Assembly: GCA_020354625.1 (NCBI GenBank)
Contig: CP070651.1
Coordinates: forward strand, 98,805 to 162,804
Reading direction: 5' to 3'
Source: Trueperaceae bacterium
GTDB lineage: Bacteria; Deinococcota; Deinococci; Deinococcales; Trueperaceae
Length of the DNA stretch: 64,000 nucleotides
The notes below the pieces were generated by a model, which saw only the letters and a list, made by a program, of their open reading frames with translations, did no database searches and had not been told where the DNA came from. The number at the start of each line of letters is the position of its first letter. The stretch's first letter is position 1. The position numbers and the translations under genes were made by a program. Positions 7,835-16,735 of the stretch are shown piece after piece.

Positions 7835-8891
7835 TGAACGTTACCAGGACAATCAACGCCAAAACGGCCATAAAACCGAGAAAATGAATCGTCTCTTCCT
7901 GTCCCGGTTTGAACGGTTTGCCCCGGATCGCGACGATCGTTGCGAGGAGGATCCGCCCTCCGTCGAGACCAGGGATCGGGAGCAAGTTGAATACGGCCAA
8001 GGAAAAATTGATGATCGCAGCGAGGAAGAGCACTGGAACCACGCCGATACGTCTCGCTTGGTTGACCAAGTTGACGATGCCGACCGGGCCAGCAACTTCT
8101 TGGTTCTGGCGTCCTATGAGTGCGGATCCGAAACCGGCCACGAATCCCCTAATCATTTGGGGCACGACACGGACACCGAAACTGGCCGACTCGGTGACGG
8201 CTTGCCAGGGACCGACACTAAGATCTTCGAACAAGAGCGGTTCGAGTTGGATTCCGAGCAACGGGGTTTCCCGACTATCTTCGGGAGGCCAAGGGGTTGT
8301 GAACGAGAGAATCGAACCGGATCTGTCGATCTGAAGGATAAGCTGATCGGCTTGCTGGATGGTCTCGATCACCTGTGTGCGGTTCGGTGATTCGATACCG
8401 TTGATCGATGAGATGGTGTCTCCACTGGAGAGGCCGATCTCCTCTGCATGAGATCCTTCGATAACACCAACGATCTTTGCTCCCGATTCGCCAGGGGCTA
8501 CTCCTGACGTGATGGTTCGGTAGTTCGGTTCGAGGAGGATCACTGCTGTAATGATGAGGATGCCTAGCAGAAAGTTAGCGATCACACCTCCCAAGAGAAC
8601 CCATACCTTTTCGGGGAACGACGTTTTGGCCATGCCGTCTTCAGGGTGTTGCAATTTGCCGTTTTCATCAACTTTGGGAGCCATACCTGGTAGGTCGACA
8701 TAACCTCCAAGTGGCAAGAGCGAGATTCTCCACTCAGTACCTTGCCAAACACGTCGGTAGATTACTGGTCCCATGCCGATACTGAAAGCTCTCACAGGCA
8801 CACCTACACTTCGGGCATTGAGGTAGTGTGCTAGTTCGTGCACCAGTACCGCTGTGAGTAGAATCGAGATGAAGATCAACGCTGTAGTCAT
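7806..8891 (-). CDS. rseP: RseP-like site-2 zinc metalloprotease (M50)
   Basis: A membrane protease that cuts substrates inside the membrane, usually anti-sigma factors or leftover signal peptides. HELAH (residues 18-22) lies in the first membrane helix, a PDZ domain with IVGVIEGSHAEEIGLSSGD is in the middle, and LPIPGLDGGR near the C-terminus gives the third metal ligand. ATG 8891 follows AAGG and AGGG purine stretches; GTG 8897 is an alternative. It sits just downstream of dxr, an association common in bacteria. Confidence 0.93.
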   Translation of the reverse strand: MTTALIFISILLTAVLVHELAHYLNARSVGVPVRAFSIGMGPVIYRRVWQGTEWRISLLPLGGYVDLPGMAPKVDENGKLQHPEDGMAKTSFPEKVWVLLGGVIANFLLGILIITAVILLEPNYRTITSGVAPGESGAKIVGVIEGSHAEEIGLSSGDTISSINGIESPNRTQVIETIQQADQLILQIDRSGSILSFTTPWPPEDSRETPLLGIQLEPLLFEDLSVGPWQAVTESASFGVRVVPQMIRGFVAGFGSALIGRQNQEVAGPVGIVNLVNQARRIGVVPVLFLAAIINFSLAVFNLLPIPGLDGGRILLATIVAIRGKPFKPGQEETIHFLGFMAVLALIVLVTFNEISGILRG

Positions 8892-8977
8892 AACCACCCT
8901 ACCTTAATAAACCAGTATGCCAGAACCGTGTCGAACATAAGGTCAGCTATCCCACCAGCTATAGGCTGTGATTCACT

Positions 8978-10111
8978 TCATGAAGTCAGTTCGTCGATGA
9001 CGAGTTCAGCACGCCGTCTGGCCTCACGATCAGTTTCAGTGATCGCTTCCCACGAGGCCGAATAGGACTCGGTCTGCTCCAGAACCCGCTCGATCAGTTG
9101 GGGAATATCGGTAAAGCGGATCTTGCCGGACAAGAATGCAGCGACTGCGACCTCATCGGCGGCGTTGAGTGCCGTTGGTGCCACTCCACCCAGGGCACCG
9201 GCTCGGTACGCGAGCTCGAGACATGGAAACCTCTTACGGTCTGGTGCTGACAACTCCCAACGTCCCACCAGTGGGAGTGGTTCGAGAGGTACGTTCGGCC
9301 GTGAGGGGTATTCGATGCCATACTGGATCGGTAAACGCATGTCGTGTGGACCGATTTGGGCTTTGATGCTCCCATCTGCAAAGCGTACGAGGCCGTGGAT
9401 CAGCGATTGGGGGTGTATAACGACTTCGATCATGTCGAGGGGTACGTCAAACAGGTAGTGCGCTTCGAGCACTTCGAGTCCCTTGTTGAAGAGTGTGGCC
9501 GAATCGATGGTAACCTTCGGTCCCATGTTCCATGTCGGATGGGCTAGGGCCTGCTTCGGGGTGACGTCGGTCAGATCTTCGGGGTGAAGACGGAACGGAC
9601 CTCCCGAAGCCGTGAGCACCAAGGACGTGACCTCAGCTCTCTTCTCTCCCTTTAGACATTGAAATAGTGCTGAGTGTTCCGAGTCGACCGGTGTGATGGT
9701 GGCGCCGGCCTTTGCCGCTATCTCGTTGACTATCTTGCCGGCTACCACCATGGTTTCTTTGTTCGCCAGAGCTACGTGACGACCTTCCTCGAGTGCGGCT
9801 ACGGTCGGAGCTACGCCGGCGAAACCTGGGATGGCCGCCACGATAGTATCGGCATCGAGTCGTGCTATCTCCTTGGCCCCCTCGAGTCCGGGGATCAGCT
9901 TCGTTCCTGCAGGTAAATGTGCTCGTAACGTCTCCACTTCGGATGGTGAGCAAGAAACGAGCTTAGGCTGGAACGCGTGCACCTGTTCGAGTAGAACTTC
10001 CGTGTTTTTCCCTGCGGCTAGTCCCACCACATCGTAGCCGCGCCAGGAAGCCACTTCGAGCGTCTGCGTGCCGATCGATCCGGTTGAACCGAGAATGGCA
10101 ATGCGTTTCAT
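8978..10111 (-). CDS. dxr: 1-deoxy-D-xylulose 5-phosphate reductoisomerase
   Basis: Dxr makes 2-C-methyl-D-erythritol 4-phosphate, the first committed step of the MEP isoprenoid pathway. The NADPH motif ILGSTGSIGTQTLEV is at residues 5-19, followed by NKETMVVAGKIV and the catalytic PVDSEHSALFQCL. The length from ATG 10111 is 377 residues, in the family range. Upstream in-frame starts at 10129 and 10153 would add residues not seen in the family. rseP follows on the same strand after 86 bases. Its product feeds quinone and polyprenol synthesis. Confidence 0.96.
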   Translation of the reverse strand: MKRIAILGSTGSIGTQTLEVASWRGYDVVGLAAGKNTEVLLEQVHAFQPKLVSCSPSEVETLRAHLPAGTKLIPGLEGAKEIARLDADTIVAAIPGFAGVAPTVAALEEGRHVALANKETMVVAGKIVNEIAAKAGATITPVDSEHSALFQCLKGEKRAEVTSLVLTASGGPFRLHPEDLTDVTPKQALAHPTWNMGPKVTIDSATLFNKGLEVLEAHYLFDVPLDMIEVVIHPQSLIHGLVRFADGSIKAQIGPHDMRLPIQYGIEYPSRPNVPLEPLPLVGRWELSAPDRKRFPCLELAYRAGALGGVAPTALNAADEVAVAAFLSGKIRFTDIPQLIERVLEQTESYSASWEAITETDREARRRAELVIDELTS

Positions 10112-10233
10112 GAAGGTATTGTCGCTCATACAGACGATCGCCTTCAACGGCAAGCCACGTCTTTGAAGTGAGGAGAGGCATTCAGTTGCAGTTGCGTTGA
10201 ACCTGCTATCTTGATAAGGAGCGGAGGCAACGG

Positions 10234-10860
10234 ATGCTTGTTAAAGAGTGGATGACGGCTGAACCAGCTACGGTTTCAAGTTCTACGTCGGTGATGGAGG
10301 CGATGCAGAGGTTGCGTGAGGGAGGCTATAGGCGTCTCCCTGTTCTCGATGAGGGAAAATTGATCGGTATCGTAACCGACCGGGATCTAAAGGAGGCGAC
10401 ACCGTCCGGAGCTACTACGTTGTCGATCTATGAACTCAACTACCTGCTGAGCAAGCTCCTGGTCGGTGAGGTGATGAAGACACCGGTCATTACCGTCGAA
10501 GCCGACGATCCCATCGAGCGCGCAGCCTTGTTGATGGAAGAGCATAAAGTCTCGGGGCTTCCCGTGCTCGAGCGGGGGAGGTTGGTCGGCATCCTCACCA
10601 TCACAGATCTGCTTCGCGCCTTTGTCTTGGTACTCGGACTGCGCGAAGGTGGCACACGCGTGACCATCGATCTCCCAGATGAGCCTGGTGTTTTGGCCAA
10701 GGTGGCTGATGGTGGTCCTCCTTCCAATATCATCGCGGTGGTGACGGCTGGTGTCCAAAAAGGCCGTAGGCGCCTGGTCCTGCGGGTGGGGGGCGAGGGG
10801 TCGGAGGGTTTCGCTTCCCGACTAGAAGCGAGGGGTGTTACGGTGGAAGACGTTCGCTAA
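10234..10860 (+). CDS. CBS-pair protein with C-terminal ACT-like domain
   Basis: The protein has two CBS repeats (about residues 1-60 and 75-130, each with the VTDRDL or LTITDLL end motif), then an ACT-like domain (TRVTIDLPDEPGVLAKVADGG). This AcuB-like layout usually senses adenine nucleotides through CBS and a small ligand through ACT; the ligand is unknown. The ATG follows GGAGG by six bases. A TATCTT box lies further upstream, so this gene has a normal leader, unlike many neighbours. No partner enzyme gene is adjacent. Confidence 0.85.
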   Translation: MLVKEWMTAEPATVSSSTSVMEAMQRLREGGYRRLPVLDEGKLIGIVTDRDLKEATPSGATTLSIYELNYLLSKLLVGEVMKTPVITVEADDPIERAALLMEEHKVSGLPVLERGRLVGILTITDLLRAFVLVLGLREGGTRVTIDLPDEPGVLAKVADGGPPSNIIAVVTAGVQKGRRRLVLRVGGEGSEGFASRLEARGVTVEDVR

Positions 10861-11030
10861 AGTCATTTGAGGTGTCGCGATTCAAGGGTATTCCGAGCTG
10901 AGTAGGGTCGATGCATTCGTTCGAAGGAGGGGGTTTCGACGCTACACCATTCCTTGCTGTAGATAGGGCTCGGATCTGGTTTTCAACATCACATGTGGCG
11001 ATGCTGTCACAGAACATCGGAATGGGACTT

Positions 11031-11726
11031 ATGGTCGATATCGAGCGTTTGAAGAGAGCTGCAGCTGGAGGACGGGTACAACATACTGGGTTTCTAAGTC
11101 CTCAAGAGGCTGCTCGCGTCTCCTTTCAACTTCGGTCTCAGGGAGTTCACACGTCTTGTTGGGGTGGTTATTGGGGTGCAGGACGTCGGGTGCTTACGGT
11201 ATTTCCCCCGGAGATCCCCACGTCGGATGCCCCCCTTACTGCCGTCTATTTTCCGACTGTAGACGATGAGGGAGTTCTTCGGGAGCTCTTGTTGCGAGAT
11301 GGGGTTCCAAAAGACCAGCTAGGGGACATCGTAAAGCACAGAGATGGTCTTTCTGTCATCCTGAAAGATCCACCCCACCCAGCTACCTTGAACCGTAAGC
11401 GTGTTGGCTCTCTTGAAGTCGAGCCGATGGTCGTAGGCCTTGAACTCGTTCGCCAGGGGAAGTTATCGACTAAGACCGTGGTGGTTCCTTCGATGCGCGC
11501 CGACGTCTTGGGTGCCAAGGCGTTCGGTGTTTCACGGACGTATTTTGCGAAGGGCGTTGCCGGCGGCAAGGTGTATTTGAATGGGATGGTCGCCGGTAAA
11601 TCGAGCGTCGTCGAATTGGCTGATGAAGTCTATGCCGAAGGTGTAGGCCGTTTTTGTGTAGAGGCTATCGAAGGGAAGACCAAGCGCGGAAATCTGAAGG
11701 TTGTTTTGCAGATCGAAAAGACTTGA
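11031..11726 (+). CDS. YlmH-like S4-domain RNA-binding protein
   Basis: About 231 residues with the YlmH-type N-terminal domain (LSPQEAARVSFQLRSQG, then CWGGYWGAGRRVLTVFPPE) and a C-terminal S4 domain (LGAKAFGVSRTYFAKGVAGGKVYLNGMVAGKSS). YlmH proteins bind ribosomal RNA and are linked to rescue of stalled large subunits; that role here is inference. Start choice is uncertain: ATG 11001, 11022 and 11031 are in frame. The longer frame from 10911 begins with residues that do not look conserved. It is convergent with der across a 245-base structured gap. Confidence 0.8.
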   Translation: MVDIERLKRAAAGGRVQHTGFLSPQEAARVSFQLRSQGVHTSCWGGYWGAGRRVLTVFPPEIPTSDAPLTAVYFPTVDDEGVLRELLLRDGVPKDQLGDIVKHRDGLSVILKDPPHPATLNRKRVGSLEVEPMVVGLELVRQGKLSTKTVVVPSMRADVLGAKAFGVSRTYFAKGVAGGKVYLNGMVAGKSSVVELADEVYAEGVGRFCVEAIEGKTKRGNLKVVLQIEKT

Positions 11727-11739
11727 TATCTCTCGGTAC

Positions 11740-11764
11740 CCTGGCTCCGGATAGGGTAGCCAGG
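11740..11764. repeat. inverted repeat after the S4 gene
   Basis: CCTGGCT (11740-11746) and AGCCAGG (11758-11764) form a perfect 7-bp stem with an 11-base loop, 14 bases after the S4 gene stop. No U-run follows on either strand. Confidence 0.5.
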
Positions 11765-11791
11765 CTGAACCGACATCGTGGTGTACAAGTA

Positions 11792-11871
11792 AAGCAGGTA
11801 TCATCTGGTCATAGACAAAGTCAGTGGGTGAAATACCATCCTGTAGCCTGTTTCTTGGATGATACCTGCTT
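11792..11871. repeat. 80-base element with 14-bp perfect inverted ends
   Basis: AAGCAGGTATCATC (11792-11805) is repeated in reverse complement at 11858-11871. Allowing one bulge, pairing extends two further bases outward. The 52-base interior has no long open frame. It lies between convergent genes (S4 protein and der). It may be a structured RNA, a two-way terminator without U-run, or a miniature transposon-like element; nothing decides. Confidence 0.6.
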
Positions 11872-11971
11872 ACATAATTTTGGCAACCGCTTTAATAACG
11901 CTCATCAGGGACCGGACTGGTCACTAAGCTTTCATATCACGAACTGATTCATCAGGCACGGCCGAGTGCTG

Positions 11972-13321
11972 TCAGAGACGAACACGCTTGCCGGTTCTTG
12001 CGCCGCGTGCTTTGAAGATGAGCCGTATAGGCACCTCTTTAAAGCCGAGATCTTCCCGTATTCGGTTGCGGAGATATTGTTCATAAGCGCGTGTAACAAA
12101 GGTCTCGTTGTTGACACTGAAAACGAACGTCGGTGGAGCTATGTCTGCCTGGGTTGTGTAGAGTAATTTCAGGGGCTTACCCCGAAAGTTTGGTGGTGAC
12201 TGGCGCTGTGTCCAGAGATCGACCCAATTATTGACCTCACTGGTTGGGACGCGGACGCGGGCCAGGTCGAATACCCGTACCACCTCGGCGAGGACTTCAT
12301 GTAGGCCATACTCGGTAAGAGCGCTGGTGTACACTCTCGGAGCGAACTGGAGATGCGCGAGTTGCACGGTAAGGGTCTCTCGGAACTCCTTGAGCTTGGT
12401 ATCAGAAACCAAGTCCCACTTGTTGATGGCGATGACCACCGGCTTTCCCGACTCGAGCGCGAAGTTCGCGAGCCTCAATTCGTGGTCACCGAGTTCAAAC
12501 GGATCGACGACCAGGATGGCGACATCGGATTCAAGCACAGCCCGTTCAGACCGGATTTTCGCGTAGTGCTCGATGTCCCCACTCGGTTTTCGGCGAATAC
12601 CTGCTGTGTCCACCAAAGTGAAGGCTCGTCCGGCAAAGTGGAAACTCACGTCGACGCTATCGCGTGTCGTTCCCGGCAGATCGGCTACGATCACGCGCCG
12701 GTCTCCCACCAGTGCGTTGAGAAGGCTCGACTTCCCTACATTGGGTCGTCCGATGATCGACACGCGGATGACATCCTCATCTGGCTCTTCGTCTCCTTCA
12801 GGGAGCATTGTGAGGATCGTATCGATGAGCTCATACGTTCCCCGTGCGTGTTCGGCCGAGGTAAAGTGTGGTTCTCCGAGGCCGAGGCCGTAGAGCTCAT
12901 AAAGTTCGGGATCCTCTTCATGCTTGGGGTCATCGAGCTTGGTGACTACGAGCAGGATATCTTTCTCTAGACCCCTCAACCAATTGGCGATGTCGAGATC
13001 GGCGGCGGTCAAGCCGGTGCGACCGTCGACACAAAAGAGGATGAGCTTGACGTCTGTTAGGGCCGCAGCGATCGTGTCACGGATCTTTTCTTGCCACTCG
13101 TCACCCGACCAGAGTCCCCCCGTATCGAGAAGCGTAAAAGCGGGTCCCTCCGTCGGTTCTACCCGTGCTGCTTTGACATCGCGCGTGACCCCCGGTTTAT
13201 CTGCAACGATCGCTTCGCGACGTCCGACGAGACGGTTGAAGAGGCTCGATTTCCCGACGTTTGGACGACCGACGATCGCTACCTTAGCCGAGCCGCCTAC
13301 CTTTGTCGACTCCATACCCAT
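11972..13321 (-). CDS. der: ribosome-assembly GTPase Der (EngA)
   Basis: Der has two tandem GTPase domains and helps mature the 50S subunit. Domain 1 has GRPNVGKSSLFNRLVG and LLDTGG; domain 2 has GRPNVGKSSLLNALVG, VDTAGIRRK and NKWD; a KH-like domain follows, ending in KARGARTGKRVRL. The length of about 449 residues is normal. The start is taken as ATG 13321; ATG 13315 is equally possible. It overlaps the end of fmt by 38 bases and is the last gene of the cdaA-cdaR-def-fmt-der run. Confidence 0.96.
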   Translation of the reverse strand: MGMESTKVGGSAKVAIVGRPNVGKSSLFNRLVGRREAIVADKPGVTRDVKAARVEPTEGPAFTLLDTGGLWSGDEWQEKIRDTIAAALTDVKLILFCVDGRTGLTAADLDIANWLRGLEKDILLVVTKLDDPKHEEDPELYELYGLGLGEPHFTSAEHARGTYELIDTILTMLPEGDEEPDEDVIRVSIIGRPNVGKSSLLNALVGDRRVIVADLPGTTRDSVDVSFHFAGRAFTLVDTAGIRRKPSGDIEHYAKIRSERAVLESDVAILVVDPFELGDHELRLANFALESGKPVVIAINKWDLVSDTKLKEFRETLTVQLAHLQFAPRVYTSALTEYGLHEVLAEVVRVFDLARVRVPTSEVNNWVDLWTQRQSPPNFRGKPLKLLYTTQADIAPPTFVFSVNNETFVTRAYEQYLRNRIREDLGFKEVPIRLIFKARGARTGKRVRL

Positions 13322-14204
13322 TAGCCCAATCCCAGGCACTCATTCTAGCTTTGCCGGCTGGCTGTACCTCCTGCAATAGTAGTGCCTGCTCTCCAGCTGA
13401 CACGGTGATCCCCAATTGGTGGACCGAGCTAATCGTTCCCGGAGCACCGCTTTCGTTTATGATCTCCATCCGGTGAACCTTGATGCGATGCTCCCCAAAC
13501 ATGAACCAACTACCTGGCCAAGCGAGCACCCCCCGAAACCGGTTGAAGATTACCTCAGCCGGCTTTCTCCAGTCTATCTTTCCATCCTCTTTCTTCAACA
13601 TAGGTGCATAGCTCGCTTGAGAATCGTCTTGTGGAACGAAACGAAGTCGACCGTCGACGAGCAGAGCAAGCGCCTCTACGATCGCTCTGGCTCCCACTTC
13701 GCTCAGCGTGTTGAAAAGTGTGAGGGCCGTATCTTCTCCCCTGATCGGCACGGTTTTCGTATGGCAGATGGGCCCTGTGTCGAGACCGACTTCGGTTTTC
13801 ATGATGGTGATGCCGGTGGTCTGCTCACCTTCGATAAGCGCCCACTGGATCGGGGCTGCCCCACGGTATTTCGGCAACAGGCTGGCGTGGACGTTCAAGA
13901 ACCCAGATCGGGGGATTTCAAGGAGGCTGGAGGGCAGAATCTTTCCGTAGGCTACGGTCACGGCAACATCGGGATCTAATTCTCTGAGCGCATTGGCAAA
14001 GCTCGGATTTTTGAGTCGAGTAGGCTGTTCTAGGGCCAGCCCGAGCTCTTTTGCTCGTTGTGCCACCTCTGGTGGGGTGAGGCGCATGCCACGTCCGGCC
14101 GGTCTATCGGGTTGTGCCACGACGAGGCATACATCGTGGTGTTTGTGTAGCGTAAGGAGACTGGGTACTGCGAACGCGGGCGAGCCGAAAAAAACGAGGC
14201 GCAT
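13284..14204 (-). CDS. fmt: methionyl-tRNA formyltransferase
   Basis: Fmt formylates initiator Met-tRNA using 10-formyl-THF. The N-terminal Rossmann-like domain has MRLVFFGSPAFAVPSLL and the catalytic region SLLPKYRGAAPIQWAL; a C-terminal tRNA-binding domain follows. The length of about 306 residues is typical. ATG 14204 fits the family start; GTG 14222 is in frame but sits right on an AAAGG stretch. It follows def, the usual pairing, since Def removes the formyl group Fmt adds. Confidence 0.96.
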   Translation of the reverse strand: MRLVFFGSPAFAVPSLLTLHKHHDVCLVVAQPDRPAGRGMRLTPPEVAQRAKELGLALEQPTRLKNPSFANALRELDPDVAVTVAYGKILPSSLLEIPRSGFLNVHASLLPKYRGAAPIQWALIEGEQTTGITIMKTEVGLDTGPICHTKTVPIRGEDTALTLFNTLSEVGARAIVEALALLVDGRLRFVPQDDSQASYAPMLKKEDGKIDWRKPAEVIFNRFRGVLAWPGSWFMFGEHRIKVHRMEIINESGAPGTISSVHQLGITVSAGEQALLLQEVQPAGKARMSAWDWANGYGVDKGRRLG

Positions 14205-14242
14205 GCGATCAGGGTCTCTCACCTTTCAACAGTCCTAGGAGT

Positions 14243-14845
14243 CTAGCAGTCCAGAGATGGAGAGGGTGTGCCCCTCTTAAGCTGTTTTAGAAACGATTTG
14301 GCTGTCCGTTGAATGTCGGCAAGCTCTGAGCGATATTGCTCCAAAAAGCGCTGCTTTGAATCTCCACTTAACCGGTCGAAAAAGAGGATGCCCTTAAGGT
14401 GATCGTATTCGTGCTGAATGACTTGGGCTAAGTGTCCATTGGCGTTCAACTCGTGCCAGGTGCCATCGAGACCCTGGTACCGAAGGCGCACGTTGGCATA
14501 TCGACGGATGCTCTCGACAAATATCCCCGGAATGCTGAGACAGCCTTCTGGATTGTCCTGATCTCCTTCTCTACAGAGGATCGAAGGGTTGATCACGACG
14601 TGTTCGTTCATCACCTCGATCTGGTTGTCTTCTGGATCATCTCCATCAATACTACGGATTTCTTGGGCGACAAATATCTGTTTTGGGATGCCGATCTGCG
14701 TGGCGGCTAGTCCCACACCGTTGGCGTCGTGCATAGTTTCGATCATGTCTGAGACGAGTTTATTGAGTGTTTCATCGAAGTGCTCGACCGGCCTGGCAAC
14801 CTTCCGCAAAACGGGGTCACCGTAGTAACGAATTGGGTGGATCAA
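14243..14845 (-). CDS. def: peptide deformylase, UUG start
   Basis: Def removes the formyl group from new proteins. All three family motifs are present: GVGLAATQIG, EGCLSIP (metal Cys) and QHEYDHLKG (the HExxD metal site). The length of 200 residues is normal. The start is TTG at 14845, five bases after a strong GGAGGT, giving (M)IHPIRYYGDPVLR. A second rare start (cdaA) is found in the same operon. Downstream are fmt and der, upstream cdaR. Confidence 0.96.
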   Translation of the reverse strand: MIHPIRYYGDPVLRKVARPVEHFDETLNKLVSDMIETMHDANGVGLAATQIGIPKQIFVAQEIRSIDGDDPEDNQIEVMNEHVVINPSILCREGDQDNPEGCLSIPGIFVESIRRYANVRLRYQGLDGTWHELNANGHLAQVIQHEYDHLKGILFFDRLSGDSKQRFLEQYRSELADIQRTAKSFLKQLKRGTPSPSLDC

Positions 14846-14872
14846 AACCGACCTCCATCCAGTTCGATCTAG

Positions 14873-15775
14873 CTATTCTTCCAGGCCGAGCGGGGTAATC
14901 TGTAAGAAAGCTATTGGAGTCTCCCTCACGGCAACTCCCTCAGGGAGCTCCAAACGAACGGGTAGAGTATAACGGCCTGGTGTAATCTCGCCTGTAGCGA
15001 ACTCTACCGATCCTCGGATCTCCGACAAGGTATCGAGGATCGACGCCGGACCGTAAACCGTGACAAGGCTCGGATCGCCCCTCGTAGTAACCGTCCCCAT
15101 GACGGTTGTGGGAGGTGTGATGACCAAGCGTAACTCACGGACTTCGAAGATCGGCTTCCTTGTCAACTCTATCGTGACGGAATCGGGTTCGAGATACACT
15201 CCCGGCACAGGTATACCCTCTTGATTGACAGCGTATAGAGAGGCGGTACCCTCACGATCGTTTAACACGACCCCTACTGCGCGTTCGATCTGCTCGAGCT
15301 GTCCGCTACGACCTCGAACGACGATTGTCTCGGGGCTGTAGACGATCTCATAGGTCTGATCTACAGGGGGTTTGGCGAGAACCGATACGTCAACCGGAAC
15401 AGTTTCTGCACGTAGGGCGTCGACCGAGCCGATCACATTTCTGGGAATGGTACGCAGCAGTGAGATGTTGGAAGGGGCTTGCACGTCGATCTCCTTTTGA
15501 AAGCTACCGGTGATGCCGCTTAAATCTAGAGTTGCGACAAAATGGTCGGGTCGTAGGCGATTTATTCTGCTGCTCGGCCCTGACACGGTGACTTCGACAA
15601 AATCGGGTAAACCGATTGCAACACTTCCCCCTTCGACACCGTCGATGCTGATCGGTATGAGCAGGCTTCGCTGGGTAACCGAGGGATCGTTGAGGGAGAT
15701 AAAAACCCAAAACAGTGTGGCCAATAGGAGCGCCCCCAATTTATGAGGCCAGTTGTGGGTCAGAATCTTGATCAT
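14873..15775 (-). CDS. cdaR: YbbR-domain protein CdaR
   Basis: CdaR is a membrane-anchored regulator of the diadenylate cyclase CdaA. There is one N-terminal membrane helix (about residues 12-28, LGALLLATLFWVFISL), then extracytoplasmic YbbR repeats, including a VDVSVLAKPPVDQTYEIVY stretch. The 300-residue length is in range. ATG at 15775 overlaps the TGA of cdaA by four bases, so translation is coupled. In Firmicutes the order is cdaA-cdaR-glmM; here glmM is absent and def follows. Confidence 0.9.
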   Translation of the reverse strand: MIKILTHNWPHKLGALLLATLFWVFISLNDPSVTQRSLLIPISIDGVEGGSVAIGLPDFVEVTVSGPSSRINRLRPDHFVATLDLSGITGSFQKEIDVQAPSNISLLRTIPRNVIGSVDALRAETVPVDVSVLAKPPVDQTYEIVYSPETIVVRGRSGQLEQIERAVGVVLNDREGTASLYAVNQEGIPVPGVYLEPDSVTIELTRKPIFEVRELRLVITPPTTVMGTVTTRGDPSLVTVYGPASILDTLSEIRGSVEFATGEITPGRYTLPVRLELPEGVAVRETPIAFLQITPLGLEE

Positions 15776-16518
15776 TCCCGATAGACCTCCCGCAGCGATT
15801 TCAATACGTCTGCCGGAGCGATATCGGTCTTCAAGGCTCCATCTGTTGCCAGGCTGACCGTGCCACGCTCTTCGCTGATTATGATGACCAGCGCATCGGT
15901 GGCTTCAGATAGACCGAGCCCGGCTCGGTGTCGAGTCCCGAGCTTGGTCGACCATCCTTCACGTCTCTCCGAAAGTGGAAATACCGTGCCCGCAAAGGTG
16001 ATGATGTCTTCTCGTATGAGTACTCCACCGTCGTGTAGAGGACCCCGTGAGGCGAAAAGGGTCTGCAAAAGAGCTGCTGATACCGGTGAATTAAGAGGTG
16101 TACCGGTCTGACCGTACTCGTTTAGAGGCGTGTGTCTTTCGATGGCGATAAGCGCTCCCTGGCGTTGGGTGGCGAGTTCACGAACCGCAGTCATAATCGC
16201 TTGAACGGGGTCACTGCCCGTGCTTCGGCCCAGGCGTCCGCGACCGACGCGCTCGAGGGCGGCTCTCAGCTCGGGTTGGAACACGATGATAATGGCGATG
16301 AAGCCGACTGGAGCGATGCGATCGAACAACCACTTCGTGGCCTGCAACTGTAGTTGCGTCACAATGAACCAGAGTGCGGTTAATGTGGCGAGGCCGCGAA
16401 ATACATTCCAGGCTCGTGAACCGATAAGCAACTTGTACCCCTGGTAAAGGAGCACCGTAATGATGAGAATATCGATTACATCGACAAGTTCGAAGGTTTC
16501 GATGAAAATGAAAGGCAA
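15772..16518 (-). CDS. cdaA: diadenylate cyclase CdaA, UUG start
   Basis: CdaA makes the second messenger c-di-AMP from two ATP at the membrane. Three membrane helices fill residues about 12-80, followed by a DAC domain with the catalytic LHDGGVLI (DGG at 163-165) and GTRHRAGLGLSE (RHR at 196-198). The length is 248 residues. The start is TTG 16518, six bases after GGAGGG; ATG starts downstream would cut the first helix. It heads a five-gene minus-strand operon and is divergent from prfB. Confidence 0.95.
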   Translation of the reverse strand: MPFIFIETFELVDVIDILIITVLLYQGYKLLIGSRAWNVFRGLATLTALWFIVTQLQLQATKWLFDRIAPVGFIAIIIVFQPELRAALERVGRGRLGRSTGSDPVQAIMTAVRELATQRQGALIAIERHTPLNEYGQTGTPLNSPVSAALLQTLFASRGPLHDGGVLIREDIITFAGTVFPLSERREGWSTKLGTRHRAGLGLSEATDALVIIISEERGTVSLATDGALKTDIAPADVLKSLREVYRE

Positions 16519-16735
16519 AGAACACCCTCCAGATGGGTTGGATCGTCCATAAATTTGTACGGTGGCGCGGTGCCCGTACCGGAAGCTGTCAAGCCCAATT
16601 TACGATACCACAGCGAAACACCGTGCTGTTTGAGACGAGCTGATGACCTCTCGATCCAGAGACAAGAACGTATCGCTTTCAAGCTACCAAAATTGAGGGG
16701 AGACCGGGTTACACTACTCTCCGTGGAGGTGTACC

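Noticed and set aside
7593..8390. Long plus-strand frame opposite the site-2 protease
   Set aside because: It is the antisense shadow of rseP and the glycosyltransferase, which have clear motifs.
12353..13379. Long plus-strand frames opposite der
   Set aside because: Antisense shadows of a confidently assigned GTPase gene.
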